Positions 18,040-27,001 of a stretch of 64,000 nucleotides of DNA are shown here, piece after piece. Origin of the DNA: Mesorhizobium sp. 113-3-3 (lineage in GTDB: Bacteria > Pseudomonadota > Alphaproteobacteria > Rhizobiales > Rhizobiaceae); assembly GCF_016756495.1 (NCBI RefSeq), contig NZ_AP023243.1, forward strand, positions 4,592,501 to 4,656,500. The letters run 5' to 3'. Position numbers and translations under genes: made by a program. The notes under the pieces are model-generated. The model ran no database searches, was not told where the DNA came from, and saw only the letters and a program-made list of their open reading frames with translations. Within the stretch, counting starts at the first letter, position 1, and the number at the start of each line of letters is the position of its first letter.

Positions 18040-18788
18040 CTGTGAAGATCCTGGTGGTGAATCCCAACACGACGGCGAGCATGACCGAGACGATCGCCGC
18101 GGCCGCGCGCGGCGTTGCCGGCGTCTCGACCGAAATCGTCGCCGTCACCTCGTCAACGGGACCGGCCTCGATCGAAGGCTATTATGACGAGGCTCTGGCC
18201 GTGCCGGGCCTTCTGATGGAGATCGCCGCCGGCGAGCGCCGCGGCGTGCGGGCTGCGATCATCGCCTGTTTCGACGACACCGGCCTCGACGCCGCGCGGG
18301 CCATGGCCGCCATTCCCGTCATCGGCATCTGCGAGGCGGCACTCAGCATGGCCTCCTTCATCGCTCAGCGCTTCACTGTCGTAACCACCACCGAACGCTC
18401 GCGCGTGCCGGTGGAGGGACTGGTGCAACGCTACGGCATGGCGGGACGGGCGCGTGTGCGGGCCGCCGACATTCCGGTGCTGGCGCTCGAGGATCCGGCA
18501 TCGGGAGCGATTGGCAAACTGCGCGACGAGATCGCCCGTGCCGTTGAGGAGGATCGTGCGGAGGCCATCGTGCTTGGCTGCGCCGGCATGGCGGACCTTG
18601 CGCACCAGTTGCAGGCGGATTTCGGACTGCCTGTCATCGACGGCGTCGGCGCCGCGATCAAGCAGGCCGAAGCGCTGATTGCGCTCGGTCTCTCGACATC
18701 GAAACGCGGCGCCTATGCCAGCCCGCTGGCCAAGCCCTATCGTGGTATGCTGAAATCGTTCTCGCCCGGAGCTGTCGCGGCGGAGTAA
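18036..18788 (+). CDS. Asp/Glu/hydantoin racemase family protein
   Basis: 250 aa, GTG start overlapping the permease stop; a second GTG lies two codons in. The fold is that of the cofactor-independent two-cysteine racemases. The N-terminal NPNTTASMT motif and both catalytic cysteines, Cys78 (IIACFDDTG) and Cys182 (LGCAGM), are present. The pattern is nearest to hydantoin racemase (HyuE), which interconverts the enantiomers of 5-substituted hydantoins, though maleate isomerase-type and other racemase activities share this fold. Tight coupling to the importer suggests that the imported substrate or its product is the racemised molecule. Confidence 0.82.
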   Translation: MTVKILVVNPNTTASMTETIAAAARGVAGVSTEIVAVTSSTGPASIEGYYDEALAVPGLLMEIAAGERRGVRAAIIACFDDTGLDAARAMAAIPVIGICEAALSMASFIAQRFTVVTTTERSRVPVEGLVQRYGMAGRARVRAADIPVLALEDPASGAIGKLRDEIARAVEEDRAEAIVLGCAGMADLAHQLQADFGLPVIDGVGAAIKQAEALIALGLSTSKRGAYASPLAKPYRGMLKSFSPGAVAAE

Positions 18789-18793
18789 GCACC

Positions 18794-19630
18794 ATGAAAC
18801 CGATCATCCGCGCGCTGTCGCTTGGGGAATTGACTGATCTCATCGACTGGGCGGCTGACGAGGGCTGGAACCCCGGCCTTGAGGATGCGGCAATGTTCCA
18901 GGCAGCGGACCCGGAGGGGTTCATCGGTGCCTTTGTCGGGGACGAAATGGTCGCCGCGATCTCGGCGGTAGCCTATGGGCAGGATTTCGGTTTCATTGGT
19001 CTCTACATCTGCCGCTCGGACATGCGCGGCAAGGGCTATGGCAAGGCGGTGTGGACCGCGGGCATGGACCGGCTGGCCGGGCGCACCATCGGCCTCGATG
19101 GCGTCGAGGAGCAGCAGGCCAACTACCGGAGCAAGGGGTTCAAACCGGTCTACGAGACCATCCGCTACAGCGGGCGCCCCGCGGCCCTGCCCGTCCGCGC
19201 CGAGCGGCCACGCATGGCGACCGCGCAGCCGACGCCCGACATCGTCGGATATGATGCGCTTTGCTTTCCGGCTCCCCGGCGCTCTTTCCTGCAGCGATGG
19301 CTGCAGCCGCCACACCATGCCGTTGCAGCGGTCACGTCCGAGGGCACGACCGGCTACGCGGTGGCGCGAGCCTGCCGCAGCGGCTTCAAGATCGGCCCGC
19401 TCTTCGCAGACGACTCGGAGACCGCATTGGAATTGCTCGAGGCGTTGGCGGGCGCGTGCGATGGTGGCGAATTGAACATCGATGTCCCGGCCACCCAGGT
19501 GGATTTCATTGCGGCGCTCGGGGCGGCCGGTTTCTCACCGACCTTCAGCACCACCCGCATGTACAAAGGGCCGCCACCGAAGCTCGATGCGGCCAATGTA
19601 TTCGGCGTGACGACGCTGGAGCTGGGATAG
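18794..19630 (+). CDS. GNAT N-acetyltransferase with C-terminal Acetyltransf_18-like domain
   Basis: 278 aa. The first half is a GNAT domain: GFIGLYICRSDMRGKGYGKAVW holds the acetyl-CoA pyrophosphate loop (R/Q-x-x-G-x-G as MRGKGYG at about 77-83). The second half resembles the extra domain seen in GNAT proteins of the YitH type. Substrate unknown. It begins five bases after the racemase stop and is probably the last gene of the transport operon, or a read-through passenger. It faces the Wzz gene convergently. Confidence 0.82.
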   Translation: MKPIIRALSLGELTDLIDWAADEGWNPGLEDAAMFQAADPEGFIGAFVGDEMVAAISAVAYGQDFGFIGLYICRSDMRGKGYGKAVWTAGMDRLAGRTIGLDGVEEQQANYRSKGFKPVYETIRYSGRPAALPVRAERPRMATAQPTPDIVGYDALCFPAPRRSFLQRWLQPPHHAVAAVTSEGTTGYAVARACRSGFKIGPLFADDSETALELLEALAGACDGGELNIDVPATQVDFIAALGAAGFSPTFSTTRMYKGPPPKLDAANVFGVTTLELG

Positions 19631-19646
19631 GCCGGGCGCGCCGCCT

Positions 19647-21929
19647 TCAGGCCGCGGAGCGCCGTCCCGGTGTGCCCGGCGGCTCATGGCCAAGCGGTGT
19701 CACCAGCGTCAGGTCGGGATAGCCGCTCTCGATCAGCTTGACCGCGGCCTTCGTCACCTCGTCGTCCGGCTCCAGCATGGACAGGAAGACTTCGGTGGCC
19801 TCGCCGCCGAGACGGCTGATGCCTTGCGCATCGGCCGGCCCGCATTCGACCACCACCAGATCATAGGCGGTGGTCAGCGACTGCATGATGATCGGCAGCC
19901 GGTCGGCGGCGCGCATGGCGCGAACCGGATCGGCGGTGCCGACAGGAATGACATGGCAGTCGGAATAGAGATCGGCATGGATGACGTCGCTGAACTGCGC
20001 CTGCGAGGCGAGCAGATCGGTGATCCCCGGGAAAAGCCCGCTGTCGAGCATCGGCCGCGAGGCAGCACCCGAGGCGGTGAGATCGAGCAGCAGGACGCGC
20101 AGGCCGGCGTCGGACACTTCGCGCGCCACTAGGATCGCCGACGCGGCTGCCTCGTCGCCTTCGGGCGAAACAAATATGGCGCGGGCAGCCCCGCTGGCGA
20201 TCAGCTTTTCCGCGGCCTTTTCGATGTCGATCTCGCCGAGCACCGAGCGCGGCCGCTGTGCCTCCGCGACGGGCTCCGGCTCGGCGACCGATTGGGCCTC
20301 GGCGGCAGGTTCAACCTTGGCGGCAGGCTCGGGCTCGGCGACGGGCCGCGGCTGCGCCTCCATCTGCGGTTCCTCGACAGCTTCGGGCCATTGCGTTTCG
20401 ACGCCACGATCGGCGGACGCGCTGGCGACAGCCGGCTCCAGGCGGACAGACGGCTCAGAGGCGTCCGGCTCCTGGCGGGCAGTTGCCGGCATGGCCACTT
20501 CATCGATCGGCGCAAAACGGGCGCCTGGGGCCGGGCGCATCGCGCGGCCCGAGAAGAGCTCCCGCAATAATGTGAATATGGCCGCCAGCAGAAGCGACGC
20601 CGCAGCAGCCGCGCCAACGATCGGCCCGACCTTGGGGAAGTATGGCTCGGAAGGCACCGAAGCCGGCGAGGAGACTCGGGCGTCGACCGGCACATAGTTG
20701 CGGTCTTGGCGTGAAGCCGCCTCGCGGTAATTGGTCAGATAGAGCTCGAGCTGCTGGCGCTTGGCGGCGGCGTCGCGCTGCAGCGCGTCGAGATCGACCT
20801 GCTGTTCGCCGGCCTGCGCCGAAGCCGCCTTCAGTTGGTTGACGTCGGAGACGAGCTGGCTTTCGCGCGCCTTGGCGGCATCGGCCTGCATCACAAGGCC
20901 CTTCATGATCTTCTGGGCTTCGCTGCGGATCTGCGCGTCGAGATCGGCGAGCTGTGACTTCGCGGCGCGAACGCGCGGGTGGTTGTCGAGCATCGTCGTC
21001 GACAGATCGGCGATGGTGGCGCGCAACTCGGCCTGCCGCTCCCGCAAACGCTGGATCAGGTCGGACGACAGCACTTCCGGCAGCGAATCCAGCGAGCCGC
21101 CATTCTGCAGCGCCTTGCGCACGTTGTCGGCGGTGCCTTCGGCCGCGGCGCGATTGGCCCGCACCCGCGACAATTCGGTCGACAGTTCGGCCAGCTGCTG
21201 GGTGGCCAGGGTGGCATTGTTGCCGCCCATCAGCAGGTCGGACTGGGCGCGGTAGGCCGCGACCTTGGCCTCGGCATCCCTGACCTGCTTCGAAAGATCG
21301 GCGATCTCGGGCGCCAGAAAGTCCGCGGCGGCGGTGTTCGATTCGCTCTTGGCCGCGCCCTGCCCCGCAATATAGGCAGCGGCAATGGCATCGGGGATGG
21401 CGGCGGCGAGCTTCGGATCCTCGGAGGAGAACTCGATGGCAACGATGCGGGTCTTTTCAACGCCGAAGACGTTGAGCTTCTCGCGCATCTTCTTCAACAC
21501 GCGTTCGTCGGCCGGAACATCCATCGGATCGTTCTTCAGCCCGAGCAGGATCAACACGCGGCTGAGCGACGACATGTTGATCGTCTCGTCGAACTCACGC
21601 AGCCGCGCCAGGCCGAGTTTCTGCGCCACCTGCTTGAGGATTTCGTTGGATGAAATAATCTGAACCTGGGTGGCGACGCCTTGCTCATCGAGGATCGGCT
21701 TGTCGCCGTCATTGTTGGAGCCGGCCGGACGGGTATAAACGGATTCGCGCGGGGCGATTTCCACCTGCGTCTCGGCCTTGTAATGCTTGGTCGCCAATGA
21801 AGCGAACGCAAACGCCAGACCTGTCACAACCAGAACGAAGAGCAATATGCGCAGCCAGTTCCTCGCCAGGCTGGCGAAGAGCTGCCTGAGGTCAACGTCG
21901 ACATCTGCGGCCGCGGACTGAACGGACAT
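19647..21929 (-). CDS. Wzz/ExoP-type polysaccharide co-polymerase with degenerate BY-kinase domain
   Basis: 760 aa. Order: cytoplasmic N terminus, membrane helix (about 27-47), a Wzz domain with long coiled-coil periplasmic region, a second membrane helix near 440-460, an Ala/Pro/Glu-rich linker with imperfect AEPEPVAEAQ repeats (about 500-570), then a BY-kinase-like domain. Wzz proteins set polysaccharide chain length. In the kinase domain the P-loop reads VSPEGDEAAAS, lacking the GKS/T of Walker A; the Walker B region reads YDLVVVECGP with Glu for Asp; and there is no C-terminal tyrosine cluster. The domain is probably not catalytic. It is divergent from the export lipoprotein gene. Confidence 0.85.
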   Translation of the reverse strand: MSVQSAAADVDVDLRQLFASLARNWLRILLFVLVVTGLAFAFASLATKHYKAETQVEIAPRESVYTRPAGSNNDGDKPILDEQGVATQVQIISSNEILKQVAQKLGLARLREFDETINMSSLSRVLILLGLKNDPMDVPADERVLKKMREKLNVFGVEKTRIVAIEFSSEDPKLAAAIPDAIAAAYIAGQGAAKSESNTAAADFLAPEIADLSKQVRDAEAKVAAYRAQSDLLMGGNNATLATQQLAELSTELSRVRANRAAAEGTADNVRKALQNGGSLDSLPEVLSSDLIQRLRERQAELRATIADLSTTMLDNHPRVRAAKSQLADLDAQIRSEAQKIMKGLVMQADAAKARESQLVSDVNQLKAASAQAGEQQVDLDALQRDAAAKRQQLELYLTNYREAASRQDRNYVPVDARVSSPASVPSEPYFPKVGPIVGAAAAASLLLAAIFTLLRELFSGRAMRPAPGARFAPIDEVAMPATARQEPDASEPSVRLEPAVASASADRGVETQWPEAVEEPQMEAQPRPVAEPEPAAKVEPAAEAQSVAEPEPVAEAQRPRSVLGEIDIEKAAEKLIASGAARAIFVSPEGDEAAASAILVAREVSDAGLRVLLLDLTASGAASRPMLDSGLFPGITDLLASQAQFSDVIHADLYSDCHVIPVGTADPVRAMRAADRLPIIMQSLTTAYDLVVVECGPADAQGISRLGGEATEVFLSMLEPDDEVTKAAVKLIESGYPDLTLVTPLGHEPPGTPGRRSAA

Positions 21930-21997
21930 GCATCCCTACTCCGAAACTGGGTCAGGATGCACCGTAAACAACTATGGTAACTCAGCCGTTAAGATCG

Positions 21998-22026
21998 CGG
22001 CAATCCTCCATTAGGGATTACTGCCG
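21998..22026. promoter_or_regulatory. imperfect palindrome in the exopolysaccharide divergent promoter region
   Basis: CGGCAATCC (21998-22006) and GGATTACTGCCG (22015-22026) form an imperfect inverted repeat in the 256-base region between the Wzz gene and the export lipoprotein gene. It is a candidate operator for joint control of the two; no known binding motif was recognised. The rest of the region holds AT-rich stretches but no clear promoter match. Confidence 0.35.
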
Positions 22027-22185
22027 GCGTCCAAGAAAAACGATAAAAATGGCAAAACCCCTGCTTCGCGCAGCGCTATCGACAGGCTCCTTTACCGGCC
22101 ATTAACCCTAACAGGATGATAACGAACCCGATCCCTGATGTTTGCTGCGACGCTGCAGCGGCCAGACGAAGGTACGTATCCGGTC

Positions 22186-22749
22186 ATGAAAAGCACTGCT
22201 TCCCTCTTTCACGCTCTGCTTGCCGTATCGATGCTCGCCGGCTGCTCCAGCTACCGCCCGACGCCGGCTGCCTTCCACGAGGTCCTCGACCAGCCTTACC
22301 GTCTTGGCGCCGGCGACCGCATCCGCGTCACCGTGTTCGAGCAGGAAGGCCTGACCAACACCTACAGCGTCGACCAGTCCGGCTACCTCTCCTTCCCGCT
22401 CGTCGGCGCCATTCCAGCGCGTGGCCACACCGCGCAGCAGATGGAAAAGGAGATCGCCGACAAATTGCGGCAAGGCTATCTGCGCGACCCCGACGTCTCG
22501 GTCGAGATCGATCGCTACCGGCCGATCTTCGTCATGGGCGAAGTGGGGGCTGCCGGCCAGTATTCCTACGTGCCCGGCCTGACCGTGCAGAAGGCCATCG
22601 CCATTGCCGGCGGCTTCTCGCCACGCGCCAACCAGGAAAGCGTCGACATCACCCGCGACATCAACGGCAAGGTGATGACCGGCCGCGTGGTGACATCCGA
22701 TCCGCTGCTGCCCGGAGATACCGTCTACGTCCGCGAACGCCTGTTCTGA
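22186..22749 (+). CDS. outer membrane polysaccharide export lipoprotein (Wza/OPX family)
   Basis: 187 aa from the ATG at 22186; a start at 22138 is possible but would spoil the signal peptide. A lipoprotein signal is plain: hydrophobic stretch then LAGC with Cys20. The polysaccharide export domain follows (YRLGAGDRIRVTVFEQEGL, then SVDQSGYLSFPLVG), then one SLBB-like unit (GEVGAAGQYSYVPGLTVQKAIAIAGG). It forms the outer membrane channel for exopolysaccharide, partnered by the Wzz protein. It is short compared with E. coli Wza (379 aa), as is usual for the rhizobial ExoF-like short form. Confidence 0.9.
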   Translation: MKSTASLFHALLAVSMLAGCSSYRPTPAAFHEVLDQPYRLGAGDRIRVTVFEQEGLTNTYSVDQSGYLSFPLVGAIPARGHTAQQMEKEIADKLRQGYLRDPDVSVEIDRYRPIFVMGEVGAAGQYSYVPGLTVQKAIAIAGGFSPRANQESVDITRDINGKVMTGRVVTSDPLLPGDTVYVRERLF

Positions 22750-22759
22750 CAGACACCAC

Positions 22760-23890
22760 GTGGCGGACAAGCTCAGGATCGTCCACTGCTTTCGTTCACC
22801 GGTCGGAGGAATTTTCCGGCATGTGCGCGACCTGACCGAGGCGCAGGTCGCCGCCGGTCATGTGGTTGGCATCGTCTGCGATTCGACCACCGGCGGCGAA
22901 TTCGAGGAGCGCTTGTTCGAGCAGATGAAGGACATGCTGGCGCTCGGCATCCATCGCACGCCGATGCAGCGCCATGTCGGCCCGGGCGATCTCGCCTCGG
23001 CCCGGCGCACCTACAGGATCATCAAGGAATTGCGGCCGGACGTGTTGCACGGGCACGGCGCCAAGGGTGGCGCCTATGCCCGTCTGTTCGGCTCATTGTT
23101 GCGGGTATCAAGGTCTCGCGTAGCCCGCCTTTATTCGCCGCATGGCGGCTCCCTCCACTATGACGAAACGACAGCCACGGGGAAGCTGTTCTTCGCACTG
23201 GAACGCTCCATGGCGCATTTCACCGATTGCCTGCTGTTCGTCTCGGACTACGAGCGGCGAACCTATCGCAGGAAGGTGGGCGAGCCGCCGATCCCGAACA
23301 TGCTGGTCTACAACGGATTGCGCGCCGCCGAATTCGAGCCGGTGCTCATCGAACCCGACGCAGCGGATCTGCTCTATATCGGCATGATGCGGGATCTGAA
23401 GGGACCCGACATCTTCATCGACGCCCTGGCCGCCGCCGGCCCGCGGCTTGGCCGCCCGCTGAGCGCGGTGATGGTCGGCGACGGCGACGACCTGCCGCGC
23501 TACCACGCGCAGGTAAAGCGGCTGGGACTGCAAAGCCATGTCCGCTTCCTGTCGCCAATGCCGGCCAGGGAGGCCTTCGCGCTTGCCGAGCTGGTGGTCG
23601 TTCCATCCCGCGCCGAAGCCATGCCCTATATCGTGCTGGAGACCCTTGCAGCGGCAAGACCGATGATCGCCACCGCCGTCGGCGGCATACCGGAGATCTT
23701 CGGTTCCGGCTCCCCTGCCCTGATCCGTCCCGATGCGGCCGAACTCGCCGACAAGATGGGCGAGGCACTGGCCGACCTTGCCGCCTACGGCAGGCTGATG
23801 CCCTATGGCCCCGGCCTCAGGGCGCGCTTCGGCGCCGACGTCATGGCCGCCGAAATCGAGAAGGCCTATTTCGCCGCGCTCGGCAGGTAA
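22760..23890 (+). CDS. GT4-type glycosyltransferase
   Basis: 376 aa, GTG start at 22760. GT-B fold: N-terminal Rossmann half beginning RIVHCFRSPVGGIFRHVRDL, and a C-terminal half with the GT4 donor-binding pattern VVVPSRAEAMPYIVLETLAAARPMIATAVGGIPE, in which the two Glu residues of the EX7E motif are visible (about 293 and 301). It adds a sugar to the lipid-linked repeat unit in the cytoplasm; donor and linkage unknown. It follows the export lipoprotein by 10 bases and precedes the initiating transferase, so all belong to one cluster. Confidence 0.9.
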   Translation: MADKLRIVHCFRSPVGGIFRHVRDLTEAQVAAGHVVGIVCDSTTGGEFEERLFEQMKDMLALGIHRTPMQRHVGPGDLASARRTYRIIKELRPDVLHGHGAKGGAYARLFGSLLRVSRSRVARLYSPHGGSLHYDETTATGKLFFALERSMAHFTDCLLFVSDYERRTYRRKVGEPPIPNMLVYNGLRAAEFEPVLIEPDAADLLYIGMMRDLKGPDIFIDALAAAGPRLGRPLSAVMVGDGDDLPRYHAQVKRLGLQSHVRFLSPMPAREAFALAELVVVPSRAEAMPYIVLETLAAARPMIATAVGGIPEIFGSGSPALIRPDAAELADKMGEALADLAAYGRLMPYGPGLRARFGADVMAAEIEKAYFAALGR

Positions 23891-23979
23891 CGCCGGAGCC
23901 TTTCCAAAGCCACGCGTTGTTTCAAGGGTTTCTTAGCTCTCTTTTGCTAATCACCCTGGGGAAGCATGCGGACTGTTCC

Positions 23980-25515
23980 ATGAATGAGATCGACCCCGCG
24001 CACCGCTTTTCACCCGAAGCGGTGCGTAAATTCGACGGCCCGACCGATGGCGATGTGCCCGGCGGCATGAACGACGTCGCCCGGCAGGTCGCGTCGCAGT
24101 ACCGGCGCGATACGATGTCGCCGATCATGGTCAGCGGCGTTCTGCGCATGGTCGAATTCGGGGTGCTGTTCCTTTCGGGGCTCTGCGTCTATTTCTACTT
24201 TGTCGGTTTCTTCAACTATCTCGCCTGGCAATATCCGTTGACGATGGCCACCGCTTCGTTCCTCGCCGTGGTGCTGCTCGATGTCACCGACTGCTACCAG
24301 GTCGTCTCCCTGATGCGGCCGATCGCCAATTTCGGTCGCATCCTGCTGGCCTGGGCGGGCGCCTTCGCGCTGATGGCGTTGACGGCCTTCGCCACGAAGA
24401 TGTCGGAAGATTATTCCAGGCTTCTGTTCGGCACCTGGTTCGTCATCGGCTTCGTCCTCCTCTTCAGCCTCAGGCTGGTGATGTCGAGGCTGATCCGGCG
24501 CTGGGCGCGCGATGGCCGCATGGAGCGGCGTGCCGTCATCGTCGGCGGCGGCAAGGCGGCGGAAATCCTGATCCGCTCTGTCGAAAAGCAGCCCTACAAC
24601 GACATCCGCATCTGCGGCATCTTCGATGACCGCTCCGACAAGCGCTCGCCGCCGATCGTTGCCGGCTATCCCAAGCTAGGCACCATTTCAGAGCTGATCG
24701 AGTTCGCCCGCATCGCCCGCATCGACATGCTGATCGTGTCGCTGCCGCTGACAGCCGAAACGCGCGTGCTGCAATTGTTGAAGAAGCTGTGGGTGCTGCC
24801 GGTCGACATCCGGCTTTCGGCGCATTCCAACGCGCTGCAGTTCCGGCCGCGCGCCTATTCCTTCATCGGCTCGGTGCCGATGCTCGACATTTTCGACAAG
24901 CCGATCAACGACTGGGATTCGGTCGCCAAGCGCGCCTTCGACATCGTTTTCTCGCTGATCGGCATCATCGTCTTCTCGCCGGTGATGCTGGCGACCGCCA
25001 TCGCCATAAAACTCGACAGCAAGGGACCGGTGCTGTTCAAGCAGAAGCGGCACGGCTTCAACAACGAGATCATCGAGGTCTACAAGTTCCGCTCGATGTA
25101 CACCGACCGGTCGGATCCGACGGCCAAGCAGACGGTGACCAAGAACGATCCGCGCGTCACCCGCGTCGGCCGCTTCATCCGCAAGACCTCGATCGACGAA
25201 CTGCCGCAATTCGTCAATTCGCTGCTGGGCTCGCTGTCGCTGATCGGCCCGCGTCCGCATGCCATCGCCGCGCAGTCGCACAACCTGCTCTACAACGAGG
25301 TGGTCGACGGCTATTTCGCCCGCCACAAGGTCAAGCCCGGCGTCACCGGCTGGGCGCAGATCAACGGCTGGCGCGGCGAGATGGACACCAACGAGAAGAT
25401 CCGCATGCGGACGGAGTACGACCTCTACTACATCGAGAACTGGTCGCTGCTGTTCGATCTCAGGATCCTGTTCCTGACGCCGATCCGGTTGCTCAACACG
25501 GAAAACGCCTATTGA
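23980..25515 (+). CDS. undecaprenyl-phosphate glucose phosphotransferase (WcaJ/ExoY type)
   Basis: 511 aa from the ATG at 23980. Four N-terminal membrane helices and a CoA-binding-like Rossmann region (AVIVGGGKAAEILI) precede the C-terminal bacterial sugar transferase domain starting at KRAFDIVFSLIG. Conserved catalytic stretch: FKQKRHGFNN, YKFRSMYTD and TSIDELPQFVN, then GPRPHA and KPGVTGWAQINGWRGE. It transfers hexose 1-phosphate, probably glucose or galactose, from the UDP sugar to undecaprenyl phosphate and so starts each repeat unit. Its stop overlaps the TTG start of the polymerase gene by four bases. Confidence 0.92.
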   Translation: MNEIDPAHRFSPEAVRKFDGPTDGDVPGGMNDVARQVASQYRRDTMSPIMVSGVLRMVEFGVLFLSGLCVYFYFVGFFNYLAWQYPLTMATASFLAVVLLDVTDCYQVVSLMRPIANFGRILLAWAGAFALMALTAFATKMSEDYSRLLFGTWFVIGFVLLFSLRLVMSRLIRRWARDGRMERRAVIVGGGKAAEILIRSVEKQPYNDIRICGIFDDRSDKRSPPIVAGYPKLGTISELIEFARIARIDMLIVSLPLTAETRVLQLLKKLWVLPVDIRLSAHSNALQFRPRAYSFIGSVPMLDIFDKPINDWDSVAKRAFDIVFSLIGIIVFSPVMLATAIAIKLDSKGPVLFKQKRHGFNNEIIEVYKFRSMYTDRSDPTAKQTVTKNDPRVTRVGRFIRKTSIDELPQFVNSLLGSLSLIGPRPHAIAAQSHNLLYNEVVDGYFARHKVKPGVTGWAQINGWRGEMDTNEKIRMRTEYDLYYIENWSLLFDLRILFLTPIRLLNTENAY

Positions 25516-26771
25516 GCGCGATTTCCCATGAGCTACCGCGGGCCGCGGTCAACGCCAAGCTGATAGCCCTGATTTCCTCCAGTGCGGTGGTGGTCGGCAT
25601 CCTTCTGTCCGGCTTCGTCATCAGCGAGCCGGCGCCTTATGAAATCTACATGGCCGGGCTGATCGCCATCTGGGCGCTCTTCGGCCCGCGGATTTCGCGC
25701 GCGGCCATGCCGCTGCTGGTGCTGCTGGTGACGATGAACATCGGCGGCATGATCTCCATGACGCAGATGGCGGACCTCGCCTTCACGCCGCTTTATCTCA
25801 GCGTGTCGCTGTTTCTGGCCTTCAGCGCGGTGTTCTTCGCCTCAGTGACAGCCACGCAGCCGGGCCTCTACCGGCTGATCTTCAATGCCTATGTCGTTTC
25901 GGCGGTGGCGACCTCGCTGCTTGGCATAGCAGGCTATTTCCATGCCTTCCCCGGCGCCGAAATGTTCACCAAATACGACCGGGCCGCCGGCGCCTTCCAG
26001 GACCCGAACGTTTTCGGGCCGTTCCTGGTGCTGCCCGGCATCTACCTGCTCTACCTGATCCTGACAGGTTCGATCGCGCGCATGCCACTGCTGGCGGTGC
26101 CTTTGCTGATCATCACATTGGGCATTTTCTTCTCTTTCTCGCGCGGCGCCTGGGGCATGTTCGCCGTCTCGACCGTGCTGCTCACCGGCTGCCTGTTCCT
26201 GCAGAGCGCCAGCGGCAAGTTCCGGCTGCGCGTGGTGGTCATGACCATTGCCGCGCTGTCATTGCTGACGATCGCCATCATCGTCATCCTGCAGTTGCCC
26301 GGCGTGTCGGAGATGTTCTCCAGCCGCGCGCATCTCGAACAGAGCTATGACACCGCCCGCCTCGGCCGCTTCGCCCGCTATGCAATCGGCTTCCAGATGG
26401 CGATGGAGCGTCCATTCGGTATAGGTCCGCTGGTCTTCGGCAAGATGTTCGGCGAGGACACGCACGACATCTGGCTGAAAATGCTGATGGACTATGGCTG
26501 GCTCGGCTTCGTGTCGTTCCTGACGCTCGTTGTCTGGACCATTGTGGCCGGGTTCCGCATCCTGCTGCGCGACCGGCCGTGGCAGCCTTATCTGTTGTGC
26601 GCCTATGTCGCCTTCATCGGCAATATCGGCCTCGGCACCTTCATCGACATCGACCACTGGCGCCACATGTATCTGCTGCTCGGCCTAGTCTGGGGCGCGA
26701 TTGCGCTGGAATACCGTCATCAGCGGCAGTTGCGGCCGGCATTTCCAGGCGTGTCGGCGATCGCGCGATAA
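25512..26771 (+). CDS. O-antigen polymerase/ligase family membrane protein (Wzy-like)
   Basis: 419 aa, apparent TTG start at 25512 overlapping the preceding stop (TTGA); no ATG occurs in frame until well inside the first helices. About 11 membrane segments with a large periplasmic loop, as in Wzy/WaaL proteins. The conserved region includes SRGAWGMFAVS near the middle (Arg of the ligase/polymerase loop) and RPFGIGPLVFGKMFGEDTHDIWLKML with the catalytic-type His. In this cluster its likely job is polymerising exopolysaccharide repeat units in the periplasm. Confidence 0.85.
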   Translation: MSAISHELPRAAVNAKLIALISSSAVVVGILLSGFVISEPAPYEIYMAGLIAIWALFGPRISRAAMPLLVLLVTMNIGGMISMTQMADLAFTPLYLSVSLFLAFSAVFFASVTATQPGLYRLIFNAYVVSAVATSLLGIAGYFHAFPGAEMFTKYDRAAGAFQDPNVFGPFLVLPGIYLLYLILTGSIARMPLLAVPLLIITLGIFFSFSRGAWGMFAVSTVLLTGCLFLQSASGKFRLRVVVMTIAALSLLTIAIIVILQLPGVSEMFSSRAHLEQSYDTARLGRFARYAIGFQMAMERPFGIGPLVFGKMFGEDTHDIWLKMLMDYGWLGFVSFLTLVVWTIVAGFRILLRDRPWQPYLLCAYVAFIGNIGLGTFIDIDHWRHMYLLLGLVWGAIALEYRHQRQLRPAFPGVSAIAR

Positions 26772-26825
26772 ACACCGAATTTCGGTTGACCCGGGCGGGG
26801 TTATCACGATACATCGCGACCGGTC

Positions 26826-26902
<77 letters not shown>

Positions 26903-27001
26903 TTTTAAGCAAGGACTTGCCCCCGAAGTCCGCCTTAGCCAAATCAGACAATCCGCGAATCGCGCCCGGCATTGCTGGTCTCAGTGCCGGGATTCCGGCC
27001 T

